Part shown: positions 1 to 8,775 of the stretch, one piece after another
Layout of the letters: the number at the start of each line of letters is the position of its first letter
How positions within the stretch are numbered: the stretch's first letter is position 1
NCBI GenBank assembly: GCA_964426915.1
Contig: CAYRTD010000050.1
Span: 1 to 23,951, forward strand
Direction of reading: 5' to 3'
From: CAYRTD01 sp964426915
GTDB taxonomy: Bacteria; Bacteroidota; Bacteroidia; Bacteroidales; GCA-2748055
Length of the DNA: 23,951 bases
The notes under the pieces: model-generated
Database searches by the model: none
What the model saw: only the letters and a program-made list of their open reading frames with translations
What the model was told of the DNA's origin: nothing
Made by a program: the position numbers and the translations under genes

Positions 1-104
1 ACATGCCACCTCCCCAGCGCCGGATCATAAAATCGGAACCCATAATCGTACCAGTGAATTCTTTCAACAGCATCATAATCATTATAAGGAAAGTTTCTCG
101 TCAT
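1..104 (-). CDS. RHS repeat-associated core fragment (partial, runs off left edge)
   Basis: Reading the minus strand from the ATG at 104-102 gives an open frame to the window edge. It contains HWYDYGFRFYDPALGRWH, which matches the conserved YDYGARFYDPxxGRW signature of the RHS-repeat-associated core domain. Only about 34 residues are visible. The large YD-repeat part that normally precedes this core is absent, because the truncated RhuM gene ends 6 bases upstream. This is therefore either a small orphan RHS-core ORF, which are common in Bacteroidota, or a severed piece of a longer RHS gene. The motif is seen directly; the start codon is a guess. Confidence 0.6.
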   Translation of the reverse strand, partial: MTRNFPYNDYDAVERIHWYDYGFRFYDPALGRWH

Positions 105-109
105 AACTG

Positions 110-742
110 TTAATAATAGACACTAATTTTTCTGGCTTTTTTGATTTGGTTAATTGCTTCCTGATAGGTTAGTCTGTAAATTTCTCCTGATGTAGTATCA
201 GATATCTTCAGTGTCTGGTAATCGTATTGATCCAGGATATCCAGTGCATAAGAGTAATCGGTAATTATATCCAACAGGCCCTTTGTCTCAATGTTAGTTA
301 ACTTTTTAGCTCCGATAGAGTTTCTGATAATCCTGACGGTTTCCTGGAGACTCTCGAGCATCTCATTCTTCTTTTCGAGTGCTTTTTTATTTATTGCATA
401 ACCTTGTAAAAGGTATTCCCGGAGGACTTTATTTGCCCAGATCCTGAACTGGGTACCCTGTTTAGATTTTACTCTATAACCAATCGAAATAATTACATCA
501 AGATTATAATAGTCAACCAAATATATTTTACCATCGGAAGCAGTTGTTGCATTTTTTGCAACAACTGAATCCCTGTTGAGCTCTCCCTCGTTAAAAATAT
601 TTTTAATGTGTCTGGAAATGACACTTTTATCACGGTCAAATAATTGTACAATCTGATTAAGATTCAGCCATACGGTTTCTTTTTCTACCGTTACAGAAAT
701 CTCAGTGTTCCCGTTAACCTGGTATATTTTTATTTTTGACAT
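110..742 (-). CDS. RhuM-family protein lacking the C-terminal Fic/Doc domain
   Basis: The product is 210 residues. Residues 1-120 form the RhuM/BRO-like N-terminal module (WLNLNQIVQLFDRDKSVISRH, then KIYLVDYYNLDVIISIGYRV and FRIWANKVLREYLL). Residues 125-205 match the linker that in longer homologues leads into a Fic/Doc (death-on-curing) domain. The frame stops at KISVYY, just where that domain would begin, and no HxFxDGN-type Fic motif follows in any frame I read. It is probably a truncated RhuM-Doc fusion, possibly non-functional. The family is found in mobile and defence islands; its biochemical role is poorly defined. It sits between an RHS fragment and an XRE remnant, which suggests a rearranged island edge. 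Confidence 0.75.
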   Translation of the reverse strand: MSKIKIYQVNGNTEISVTVEKETVWLNLNQIVQLFDRDKSVISRHIKNIFNEGELNRDSVVAKNATTASDGKIYLVDYYNLDVIISIGYRVKSKQGTQFRIWANKVLREYLLQGYAINKKALEKKNEMLESLQETVRIIRNSIGAKKLTNIETKGLLDIITDYSYALDILDQYDYQTLKISDTTSGEIYRLTYQEAINQIKKARKISVYY

Positions 743-751
743 TAATCTTGT

Positions 752-937
752 ATGACAATAAAGATAATCATTTTTCTGGCAAATGAGATCGATGTAACCT
801 CAGATTACCTGATGGATGGTTCTGTGGACCACTGTGCCTTGGAAAGCATTTCCAATAAGGAACTGCTAAGCTTGTTCCAAATACCCATTAGAACTTTTTT
901 CCAACAAATCATTTTACTATTTTTAAGTTCTAATTAG
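752..937 (+). pseudogene. XRE-type HTH regulator, C-terminal remnant
   Basis: The stretch from about 776 to 890 translates to LANEIDVTSDYLMDGSVD followed by NKELLSLFQ. This resembles the end of the helix-turn-helix domain and the start of the tail of XRE/Cro-CI regulators (family pattern LAxALxVTxDYLxxGxxxxKAxxxLKDxELLxxFK). The DNA-binding helices expected before it are missing: only about eight unrelated codons precede the match. The sequence after LLSLFQ also loses family resemblance. I read it as a 5'-truncated, decayed gene rather than a 61-residue protein. It diverges from the RhuM gene, whose start is at 742. Confidence 0.55.
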
Positions 938-3820
938 GTGCTTGTGAGAAATTTACTTTATATAATATTTATTATCTTACCTTTTTCGCTTTTCGGGCAG
1001 ATAAAAAGCATTGGAGTGCCTGAGATTAAAAATTACCCGAAATCTTTATATAACGCAGGGACACAAAACTGGGGCATATCTCAGGATGTAAATGGCTTTA
1101 TGTATTTTGCCAATAATGAAGGGGTATTGATCTTCGACGGACTTCACTGGCACCTGATTCCAGTTTCAAAAACCAAACCCATACGTTCCGTGTTTTCTGA
1201 TTCAGAAAACAGGGTCTATGTCGGACTACTTAATGACTTTGGATACCTTCAACCCGACGACAGCACAATGTATTCCTTTGTAAGTCTTAGGGATTTATTA
1301 CCTGCGGAAGTCGGAGACTTCGATGAGATATGGAAGATCTATCAGATCAAGGATAATATTGTTTTCCAATCATTTGATTATCTGTTTTTCTTAAACAATA
1401 ATAAAATAACTGCAATCGAACCTGAAAACAGGTTTAACTTCGCTTTTAATGTAAAGGGGAACCTGTTTGTTCAGGATATTGGAACGGGATTACATGAATA
1501 TAAGGATAATGCTCTGGTTAAAGTTCCCTGGTCAGACCAGCTCAGAGATTTTGAAATTTGGGAAATTCTACAAAATAATACCGGCGAGCTGCTGATCTGT
1601 ACAAGCGGAAATGGCATATTCAAATATGCAAATGGATCTCTGGAAAAATGGAATGTACCGGTAAATGCGGTACTAAAAGAAAACAAACTATACAGTGCCC
1701 GGAAAATTAAACAGAATTACTTCGCATTTGGCACCATCCTGGATGGACTCGTCATTGCAGATGAAAATGGAACCATTATCCAACAAATTAACCGCAGTGA
1801 TGGCTTACAAAATAATACCATTTTGAGTCTGTATTCAGATAATTCACAAAATCTTTGGCTCGGGCTGGATAATGGAATCGATTACGTTGAAATAGATTCC
1901 CCAATAAGCTATTTTACAGGCTTCGACGGCCTCGGGACAGGTTATTGCTCAAGTATATTCAACGGGAAACTTTATTTAGGAACTAACCAGGGACTCTTTG
2001 TAAGAAACCTGGAAGGCATTTCAATGTCAGATAAGGGTTTTCGCCTGGTAGAAAATACCGCAGGACAGGTATGGTCTTTAAAGGTTTTCGACAACCAGTT
2101 AATCTGCGGACATAACTATGGAACCTTTATTATTAAAGATGAATTCGCACAAAATATCAGTAAGGAGGAAGGAGCCTGGAAATTTATCCAGCTGGAATCG
2201 GATCCGGATTATTTGATGGGAGGCCATTATAATGGTCTGGTTTTATTTAGAAAAGAAAATAATAAATGGAGATATTACAAAAAAGTAAAAGGATTCAATG
2301 AATCCTGCAGGTTCCTTGAACAGGACCGGGAAGGGAATATCTGGGTAAGTCATGGTGCAAAAGGAGTTTACCGGATTATCCTGTATGAAAGCAAGGACAG
2401 TGTTATTAATTATAAACTTTTCAACACGGAGAACGGTCTCCCGGATAATGAACAAAACATAGTATTCAGCCTGAATGAAGATATCATCCTTTCCACCAAG
2501 GAAGGTATTTATATTTATAACTTCAGAACAGACGATTTTGAGCCTTCAGAAAAGTACATGGACATTTTTAGAATAAACAGCCGGTTAAAGACCTTTGAAG
2601 TCGACAACTCGGGTAACATATGGTATATCGCCCAAAATGAATCCGGGTTTCTGAGACTAAATGCAGATAGCACCTTTACCAAGATATATAAACCTTTCAA
2701 AGAACTAACCGGGAAATATGTGAATGAGTTTGAATTTATCTATCCTTATAATGATAATCATATCATTACCGGATTGGACAATGGCTTTGCACATTACTCT
2801 TCCAGCCAGCCCAAATCTTATTCATCATCTTTTAAATCCTATATTACGAAAGTTGAATTAATGTATATTGATTCGGTAATAAGTTTTCAGCAAATCATTG
2901 ATTCTGAAAATGAATTCATCTTTCCCTTTAATAAAAATTCTTTCAGGTTCCATTACACTTCTCCCTTCTTTGAAAATATTGAAAAACTGAAATTCAGTTT
3001 TTATCTTGAAGGATTTTCTGAGACCTGGTCTGATTGGTCAAATATCAGTTTCAAAGATTTTACCAATCTGTATGAAGGGGATTATAGTTTTAAATTAAAG
3101 GCGAAAAATGTATATGATGTTGAAAGTAGTATCACATCTTTCAACTTTAGTATTGCTCCTCCATGGCACCGCACCTCATTTGCCTATTATGGCTATGTAT
3201 TTATTTCTTTGATTCTTTTATTTGTAATCATACGTTTTGTTCATATTCAGGTTAAAAAATCAAAGAAACGAGAAAGAATGAAACATCAATCTGAATTACA
3301 AAAAAAAGAGGAAGAATTCCAGCGACAGTCATTGATTTCGGAAAAAGAAATTATTCGTTTAAGAAATGAGAAACTCCGTGCAGATATGGTTCACCGGGAT
3401 AAGGAGCTTGCAAACCAAACCATGAATATCATTCAGAAAAACAAACTGCTCTCAAAGTTGAAAGAAGAACTTGACAGGATGCAAAGATCCACCGATGATG
3501 CCCAGTTGAAAACAAAAATGATCGTTTTAAATCGCCGTATTATTAAAGAAATTGACAATAAACAGCAAAACCAGGTCTTTAAAACTTACTTTGAAGAGGT
3601 TCATGAAAATTTTTTCGACAGGCTTAGGGAAATACACCCGGATCTTTCACCCAGAGATCTTCACTTAAGCGCCTATATTCGCATGAATCTCAGCTCTAAA
3701 GAAATCGCTGCTCTCCAGAATATCACCTCCAGGGGAGTCGAAATTGGAAGGTATAGATTAAGAAAAAAGCTTAATCTGTCAAGAGAAACCAACCTCTCAA
3801 CCTACCTGTCTAATATTTAA
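938..3820 (+). CDS. Membrane-bound PUL regulator (propeller, Y_Y_Y, TM, coiled coil, HTH), SusR-like
   Basis: The 960-residue product has an N-terminal signal sequence (VRNLLYIIFIILPFSLFGQ). Residues about 35-690 form two-component-regulator-type beta-propeller repeats (NWGISQDVNGFMYFANNEGV; ENRVYVGLLNDFGYL; NLWLGLDNGIDYVE). A Y_Y_Y (triple-tyrosine) domain lies at about 695-745, one transmembrane helix at about 748-771 (YVFISLILLFVIIRFVHI), a charged coiled coil at about 775-880, and a LuxR-like HTH at about 903-950 (LSSKEIAALQNITSRGVEIG). There is no histidine kinase or receiver domain, so it is a one-component sensor rather than a hybrid two-component system. The propeller should sense oligosaccharide in the periplasm and the HTH should activate the adjacent susC operon. 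The start is GTG at 938 or GTG at 944; no ATG is suitably placed. Confidence 0.88.
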   Translation: MLVRNLLYIIFIILPFSLFGQIKSIGVPEIKNYPKSLYNAGTQNWGISQDVNGFMYFANNEGVLIFDGLHWHLIPVSKTKPIRSVFSDSENRVYVGLLNDFGYLQPDDSTMYSFVSLRDLLPAEVGDFDEIWKIYQIKDNIVFQSFDYLFFLNNNKITAIEPENRFNFAFNVKGNLFVQDIGTGLHEYKDNALVKVPWSDQLRDFEIWEILQNNTGELLICTSGNGIFKYANGSLEKWNVPVNAVLKENKLYSARKIKQNYFAFGTILDGLVIADENGTIIQQINRSDGLQNNTILSLYSDNSQNLWLGLDNGIDYVEIDSPISYFTGFDGLGTGYCSSIFNGKLYLGTNQGLFVRNLEGISMSDKGFRLVENTAGQVWSLKVFDNQLICGHNYGTFIIKDEFAQNISKEEGAWKFIQLESDPDYLMGGHYNGLVLFRKENNKWRYYKKVKGFNESCRFLEQDREGNIWVSHGAKGVYRIILYESKDSVINYKLFNTENGLPDNEQNIVFSLNEDIILSTKEGIYIYNFRTDDFEPSEKYMDIFRINSRLKTFEVDNSGNIWYIAQNESGFLRLNADSTFTKIYKPFKELTGKYVNEFEFIYPYNDNHIITGLDNGFAHYSSSQPKSYSSSFKSYITKVELMYIDSVISFQQIIDSENEFIFPFNKNSFRFHYTSPFFENIEKLKFSFYLEGFSETWSDWSNISFKDFTNLYEGDYSFKLKAKNVYDVESSITSFNFSIAPPWHRTSFAYYGYVFISLILLFVIIRFVHIQVKKSKKRERMKHQSELQKKEEEFQRQSLISEKEIIRLRNEKLRADMVHRDKELANQTMNIIQKNKLLSKLKEELDRMQRSTDDAQLKTKMIVLNRRIIKEIDNKQQNQVFKTYFEEVHENFFDRLREIHPDLSPRDLHLSAYIRMNLSSKEIAALQNITSRGVEIGRYRLRKKLNLSRETNLSTYLSNI

Positions 3821-3823
3821 ACG

Positions 3824-3855
3824 CAACAAAAATTCACTATTAAAATTTTTTGTTG
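3824..3855 (+). terminator. AT-rich inverted repeat after the regulator gene
   Basis: CAACAAAAATT (3824-3834) pairs with AATTTTTTGTTG (3844-3855), with one bulged T and a loop of about nine bases. It begins only three bases after the regulator's stop codon, so it is a plausible weak or bidirectional terminator separating the regulator from the susC operon. The stem is AT-rich and is not followed by a further T-run, so stability is uncertain. Confidence 0.4.
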
Positions 3856-3937
3856 TGGTAATATAGAGGGTATATAATTACGTATCATCCTGTCTTTCTG
3901 TTTTTTATACTAGCTATGATGTATTTATGATGTAGTA

Positions 3938-3955
3938 ACATCAAGCATTTGATGT
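3938..3955. promoter_or_regulatory. Perfect inverted repeat upstream of susC
   Basis: ACATCAA-GCAT-TTGATGT is a perfect 7-bp palindrome with a 4-base spacer, lying about 90 bases before the susC start and followed by a short T-run. It could be the operator for the upstream HTH regulator, or a leader hairpin acting as an attenuator. Only the symmetry is seen; the function is inference. Confidence 0.4.
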
Positions 3956-3977
3956 GTTTTTGTAGAGTCGGATAATT

Positions 3978-3994
3978 AGGTTGGATGACAACCT
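3978..3994 (+). promoter_or_regulatory. Second inverted repeat in the susC leader
   Basis: AGGTTG-GATGA-CAACCT forms a 6-bp stem with a 5-base loop, 49 bases before the susC ATG. Just downstream (about 4005-4012) TAGCTTTC matches seven of eight positions of the Bacteroidota -7 consensus TANNTTTG. The hairpin might therefore overlap the promoter or form the 5' end of the leader RNA. The promoter match is weak. Confidence 0.3.
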
Positions 3995-4043
3995 GGTAAT
4001 AAATTAGCTTTCAGTTTTACCACTAATTATAAACACTAACTAT

Positions 4044-7000
4044 ATGAAAAAAATTCAACTCTTTCTTTTCCTTCTATTTTTCTCTGTGGGTATTATTGCC
4101 CAACAAATTACAATAGAAGGAACAGTTACAACTGCTGATGACGGGCAACCACTTCCCGGAGCCACAGTTATTGAAAAGGGGACATCAAATGGTACCACTA
4201 CAGACCTTGATGGGTACTACCAGTTAAGTGTTTCCCGGGAGGCTGTTATACAATTTTCTTTTGTAGGTCTGGAGACCCAGGAAATTCCTGTTAACGGACA
4301 GACCGTAATCGATGTGGCCCTAAAAACAGCTGCAACAGATCTGGATGAAATTGTGGTCATCGGCTATGGAGTTCAAAAGAAAAGTCTCGTGACGGGTGCA
4401 ATTTCAAAAGTGAGCTCTGAAGATCTCCAAAAAAACCAGGTAAGGGTTGAGCAAGCCCTTCAGGGGAAATCCGCAGGTGTTAATATAATGCAGGAATCCG
4501 GATCACCTGGTGGAGGAATAACTGTTAGAATACGAGGCACAGGGACGAATAAAAATTCCAATCCACTTTTTATTGTGGATGGAATGAGAACCGGTGGTAT
4601 AGAATACTTAAATCCCAATGATATAGAATCAATTGAGATACTAAAGGACGCAGCTTCTGCTGCGATTTATGGAGCAGAGGCAGGAAACGGAATTATACTG
4701 GTTACAACAAAATCAGGAAGCAGTGGTAAATCAACAATTAATTATAATGGCTATTACGGCGTTCAGGAAGCCCGGAATTTCAACGAGGTCCTTAATGCAA
4801 AGGAATATGCTACCTATTACCGGGAAGGGCTGGAACATGAAATCCGGAACCAGTATATTGGACTCGAAATTCCGGATGCACTCCTGAACAGATTGCTGGA
4901 TACATCCTACCCCTTCAATCCGGATACACTTGGAACAGGAACCGACTGGATGGGACAAATCTTCAGCCCTGCCCCTTTACAGGAACATAACATCTCAATA
5001 TCCGGGGGAAATGATAAAACTTCTGTTTTTTTATCAGGTTCATATTTCAATCAGGAAGGAATCGTTGGCGGGGAAAAAGCCCGATTTGACAGGTATACAG
5101 CACGCTTGAACGCAAGTCATAAACTTAAAGACTGGCTCACGGTAGGTGGTAGACTTTCTTATACCCATTTTGAAAGAAAATCCATTGATGAGAACAATGA
5201 GTTCGGAGGCGTGATTACCAATGCTATGAATATAGATCCTTTAACCCCGGTTTATTATGACGATATCAGTGGACTCCCGGATAAATATGTAAACCAGATC
5301 TTTGACAATTTTGATAATATAGAGAATTCTTCTCTCAGAGCACCGGGAGATAAGGGATATTATGGAATGTCTAAATACGTGCAAAATGAGATCAGAAATC
5401 CAATTGCACAAATGGATAATACCCATAATGAGTGGTATACCGATAAATTTCTGGGGGGTGTAAACCTGGTTCTAACCCCGATTGAAGGACTTTCCATCCG
5501 GTCGGCCTATGATATTGATCTTTCATATGGAAACAATAATTATTGGACTCCCGAATTTTACTATCATTCCATTAACTTTAATTACCTGAGCAGTGTAAAC
5601 CAAACTGTCGAAAGATGGTATACCTGGCAATGGGAAAATACCGCTACCTATAGAAGGCAATTTGGAAATCATAATATTACTCTCCTTGGTGGTAATACAA
5701 TGAGGGACTATAATTATTACTTTTTTGGGGGCCTGGGTGAAGGACTTCAGGAAGAATCCTGGAATTTTGCTGTATTTGATGCTGTGCTCAGTGACTCAAC
5801 AAAATCTGCTGTTTCCGGAAGGAGAAACCAGGATAACCGGTTGCTTTCATATTTCGGGCGTTTGCAATATGATTATGATGATCGCTACCTGTTGGGCTTA
5901 ACATTACGGTCAGATGCGTCATCGAAACTTAACAGGGAAAACAGAACACAATACTTCCCTTCTGCTTCATTCGGCTGGGTTATATCCAATGAAGACTTCT
6001 GGAACTTTACTCCGGTCAATTTCTTCAAACTTCGCTTAAGCTGGGGCCAGAATGGATCCATCCAATCTCTTGGCAATTTTGAATATGTTTCCACAATTTC
6101 CAGTTCAGCTGAATCCAGCTACTATATTAGCGGTGGAACCCGACTCGCAGGTGCAGAGCCTACAGCCCTTAGTAACCCTGAATTAATCTGGGAAACTTCC
6201 GAGCAAACAAATCTTGGTGTTGACCTTCGGTTCCTGAATAACAGGCTTGCTTTTACTGCTGACATTTACACTAAAAAAACCATTGGCCTTATTACTACAG
6301 CCTCAATACCGGAATATGTGGGCAACAATAAACCTAATGCAAATGCAGGTGATATTACAAACAGGGGGATTGAACTGGAACTGAGTTACCGCGGGCAGGC
6401 TGGTGAATTTAAATATAATATCGGAACCAACCTGGCATATAATAACAATGAAGTCACCAACCTTTCCTCTCCCCTCTTAGGTGCAAACCTTGGGGTTTCA
6501 GGCGCATTAACCCGTTCGGACCAGGGATTTCCGGTCTGGTATTTCCATGGATTCCAGGCCGATGGGATCTTCAATTCATTAGAAGAAATAGAAAATTATA
6601 CCAATGAAGAAGGAAAACTCATACAACCAGCAGCAATTCCAGGGGATGTAAGATTTAAGGACCTCGATAAAAACGGAGTTATAAATGAGGATGATAAGAC
6701 ATTGATAGGTAGTCCGCATCCGGACTATATTTACGGAATTAATGCCAGTCTGAGTTATAAAGGATTTGATGCTTCGATCCTTATCAATGGTACCATCGGA
6801 AACGAAGTGTATTTTGGAGCATACAGAACGGATTTGAATAAAAATAATAAGCCGGCTTTCTTTTATGAAAAAGCATGGACACCCGATAATCCTACTGGTG
6901 AATTTCCGCGTTACACCGTAAATGATAATAATAACAACTTCTCTCATAACAGCCTATTTGTGTTTGATGGTAGTTACATCCGTCTTCAAAATCTTGAACT

Positions 7001-7220
7001 GGGTTATTCCCTGAAAGGTTCTATACTGGAAAGACTAGATATCCAGACCCTGAGGGTCTATGTTGCAGGGCGAAACCTCTTTGTGCAAAGCAATTACCCT
7101 GGAGCAGATCCGGAAATTGGAAATTCCACCGGTGGAGATAACAAAACCAGTATAGGTGTTGACAGAGGTTTATACCCAAGACCCAGAATCATATCATTCG
7201 GAATCAATCTGTCATTATAA
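4044..7220 (+). CDS. susC: SusC/RagA-family TonB-dependent outer-membrane oligosaccharide importer
   Basis: The 1058-residue product starts with a signal peptide (MKKIQLFLFLLFFSVGIIAQ). A CarboxypepD_reg-like domain follows at about 22-95 (GTVTTADDGQPLPGATV), then the TonB-box/linker DEIVVIGYG at about 101-109. The plug contains the SusC signature DAASAAIYGAEAGNGIILV at about 205-225, and a long beta-barrel ends in the aromatic/hydrophobic strand RIISFGINLSL. There is no STN domain, so it is not an anti-sigma-coupled transducer. It should form the outer-membrane pore that works with the SusD lid encoded 12 bases downstream, importing glucan oligosaccharides with TonB energy. From its neighbours the substrate is most likely a beta-1,3-glucan. 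Confidence 0.96.
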   Translation: MKKIQLFLFLLFFSVGIIAQQITIEGTVTTADDGQPLPGATVIEKGTSNGTTTDLDGYYQLSVSREAVIQFSFVGLETQEIPVNGQTVIDVALKTAATDLDEIVVIGYGVQKKSLVTGAISKVSSEDLQKNQVRVEQALQGKSAGVNIMQESGSPGGGITVRIRGTGTNKNSNPLFIVDGMRTGGIEYLNPNDIESIEILKDAASAAIYGAEAGNGIILVTTKSGSSGKSTINYNGYYGVQEARNFNEVLNAKEYATYYREGLEHEIRNQYIGLEIPDALLNRLLDTSYPFNPDTLGTGTDWMGQIFSPAPLQEHNISISGGNDKTSVFLSGSYFNQEGIVGGEKARFDRYTARLNASHKLKDWLTVGGRLSYTHFERKSIDENNEFGGVITNAMNIDPLTPVYYDDISGLPDKYVNQIFDNFDNIENSSLRAPGDKGYYGMSKYVQNEIRNPIAQMDNTHNEWYTDKFLGGVNLVLTPIEGLSIRSAYDIDLSYGNNNYWTPEFYYHSINFNYLSSVNQTVERWYTWQWENTATYRRQFGNHNITLLGGNTMRDYNYYFFGGLGEGLQEESWNFAVFDAVLSDSTKSAVSGRRNQDNRLLSYFGRLQYDYDDRYLLGLTLRSDASSKLNRENRTQYFPSASFGWVISNEDFWNFTPVNFFKLRLSWGQNGSIQSLGNFEYVSTISSSAESSYYISGGTRLAGAEPTALSNPELIWETSEQTNLGVDLRFLNNRLAFTADIYTKKTIGLITTASIPEYVGNNKPNANAGDITNRGIELELSYRGQAGEFKYNIGTNLAYNNNEVTNLSSPLLGANLGVSGALTRSDQGFPVWYFHGFQADGIFNSLEEIENYTNEEGKLIQPAAIPGDVRFKDLDKNGVINEDDKTLIGSPHPDYIYGINASLSYKGFDASILINGTIGNEVYFGAYRTDLNKNNKPAFFYEKAWTPDNPTGEFPRYTVNDNNNNFSHNSLFVFDGSYIRLQNLELGYSLKGSILERLDIQTLRVYVAGRNLFVQSNYPGADPEIGNSTGGDNKTSIGVDRGLYPRPRIISFGINLSL

Positions 7221-7232
7221 AAAATTAGCATA

Positions 7233-8744
7233 ATGAAAGCAATAAAAATATTATTGATTACACTATTAATAACCACTATTGGTTGTTCAAAAGACTGGCT
7301 TGAACTTGAACCGGTCGGAGAAAAACTTGAATCCAACTTCTATAAAACAGAATCAGAAATATTTCAGGGCTTAATAGCTACCTATTCCATGTTGCAGCCT
7401 AAATATTTTTCAGGTTGGTCATCCTATTATTTCCTGGCCAACTTCCCGTCCGATGATTCTGAAGTGGTTGGCGGTGGGCCTAACGACAGGCCTGAATACC
7501 ATGAAGTATCAGATTTTACCATGCTTCCTACAAACTCTGCTGTTCTTCAGCTATGGAGAAGAGGATATTATGGAATTTCAAGAGCGAATACCGTCATAAT
7601 AAATGCAGACCCGGAAGCTTCAAAAAAATCAGTAGAATATATCGCAGAAGCAAAATTCCTTCGTGCCTACTTTTATTTTGAACTGGTGAAATTTTTTGGC
7701 GACATACCCCTGATTACCAAAACCTTGTCTCCCAGCGAATACAATCAGGAAAGGGTGCCGACATCTCAGGTGTATGAGCAGGTAATCGAAGATCTGAAGG
7801 AGGCAATCCCTGATCTCGCAGTTTCACCGGATGAAAAATACAGGGCTACCAGAGGAGCTGCTCAGGCTTTACTGGGCAAAGTTTATCTCTATATGGCTTC
7901 ACCCTATTATCACCAGCAATATAATTTTGAATTAAGCAGAACAGATTATTATAACCTTGCCATTGAGCAGTTTGAACCCGTTATTACTTCACCCCTGTAT
8001 GATCTTGAGCCTGTTTATGATAATATCTGGAGGTACGAGTATGAAAATGGGGTTGAGTCTATATTCGAAATTGAATATGCCAATATTGAGCGTGGAGGTG
8101 ACTGGGGTAACGGACGTGTAAACGGGGGTAATATAGATGTTCAGATGTCGGGGCCGAGAGGGATTTCTACAGATACACTGAATGCCGGATGGGGATTTGA
8201 TATGGTGTCGGAAGATTTGATTGCAGCATACGATGCTGAGGGTGATGTAATCAGGAAGGAAGGAACAGCCTATGGAGGAGCTTTCCTGAATTCCATCGGT
8301 GCATCTGGCTGGGAAGAAAATGAAGGCTTCACAGGATGGTTCAGTAAGAAAAGAGCTCCATGGCGAAATGCTACTTCAACCAGTTCACCTGAATGGAACT
8401 ATGAAACTAACGAGAGAATGATACGATATGCGGATGTACTGTTAATGATGGCTGAAGCTATTATTGGAAGTGGCAGCGGGGATCCGGATCAGTACTTCAA
8501 TGAAGTACGGGAGAGAGCAAAACTTGTTCCCATATTCGGGGTTACGCTCGATGATATTAAAAAAGAAAGAAGACTCGAGCTGGCAATGGAAGGATTCCGG
8601 TTTTTTGACCTTGTGCGCTGGGGAAACGCCCCTGCAGTCCTGGGTGATCGTGGATTTGTGGAAGGCAAACATGAGGTTTTCCCAATCCCCCAGGAAGAGA
8701 TTATAAATTCAAATTATGCCTTAACACAAAACGATAATTACTAA
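7233..8744 (+). CDS. susD: SusD/RagB-family surface glycan-binding lipoprotein
   Basis: The 503-residue product has a lipoprotein signal with Cys18 as the acylated residue (LITTIGC), followed by SKDWLELEP, a typical SusD mature N-terminus. The N-terminal half has the TPR-like helical pattern of the family (RANTVI; AEAKFLRAYFYFELVKFFGD; TRGAAQALLGKVYLYMA). The C-terminal half carries the conserved IRYADVLLMMAEA and ERRLELAMEGFRFFDLVRWG motifs and ends PIPQEEI. Length is normal for the family. It caps the SusC barrel and delivers bound oligosaccharide. It is co-directional with susC, 12 bases apart, and surely co-transcribed. Confidence 0.96.
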   Translation: MKAIKILLITLLITTIGCSKDWLELEPVGEKLESNFYKTESEIFQGLIATYSMLQPKYFSGWSSYYFLANFPSDDSEVVGGGPNDRPEYHEVSDFTMLPTNSAVLQLWRRGYYGISRANTVIINADPEASKKSVEYIAEAKFLRAYFYFELVKFFGDIPLITKTLSPSEYNQERVPTSQVYEQVIEDLKEAIPDLAVSPDEKYRATRGAAQALLGKVYLYMASPYYHQQYNFELSRTDYYNLAIEQFEPVITSPLYDLEPVYDNIWRYEYENGVESIFEIEYANIERGGDWGNGRVNGGNIDVQMSGPRGISTDTLNAGWGFDMVSEDLIAAYDAEGDVIRKEGTAYGGAFLNSIGASGWEENEGFTGWFSKKRAPWRNATSTSSPEWNYETNERMIRYADVLLMMAEAIIGSGSGDPDQYFNEVRERAKLVPIFGVTLDDIKKERRLELAMEGFRFFDLVRWGNAPAVLGDRGFVEGKHEVFPIPQEEIINSNYALTQNDNY

Positions 8745-8775
8745 ATCAATTTTTTATTAATTAAAAATTTATATT

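Noticed and set aside
752..937. A 61-residue intact protein
   Set aside because: Only the middle resembles an XRE regulator tail; it lacks the HTH helices, so it is better read as a remnant.
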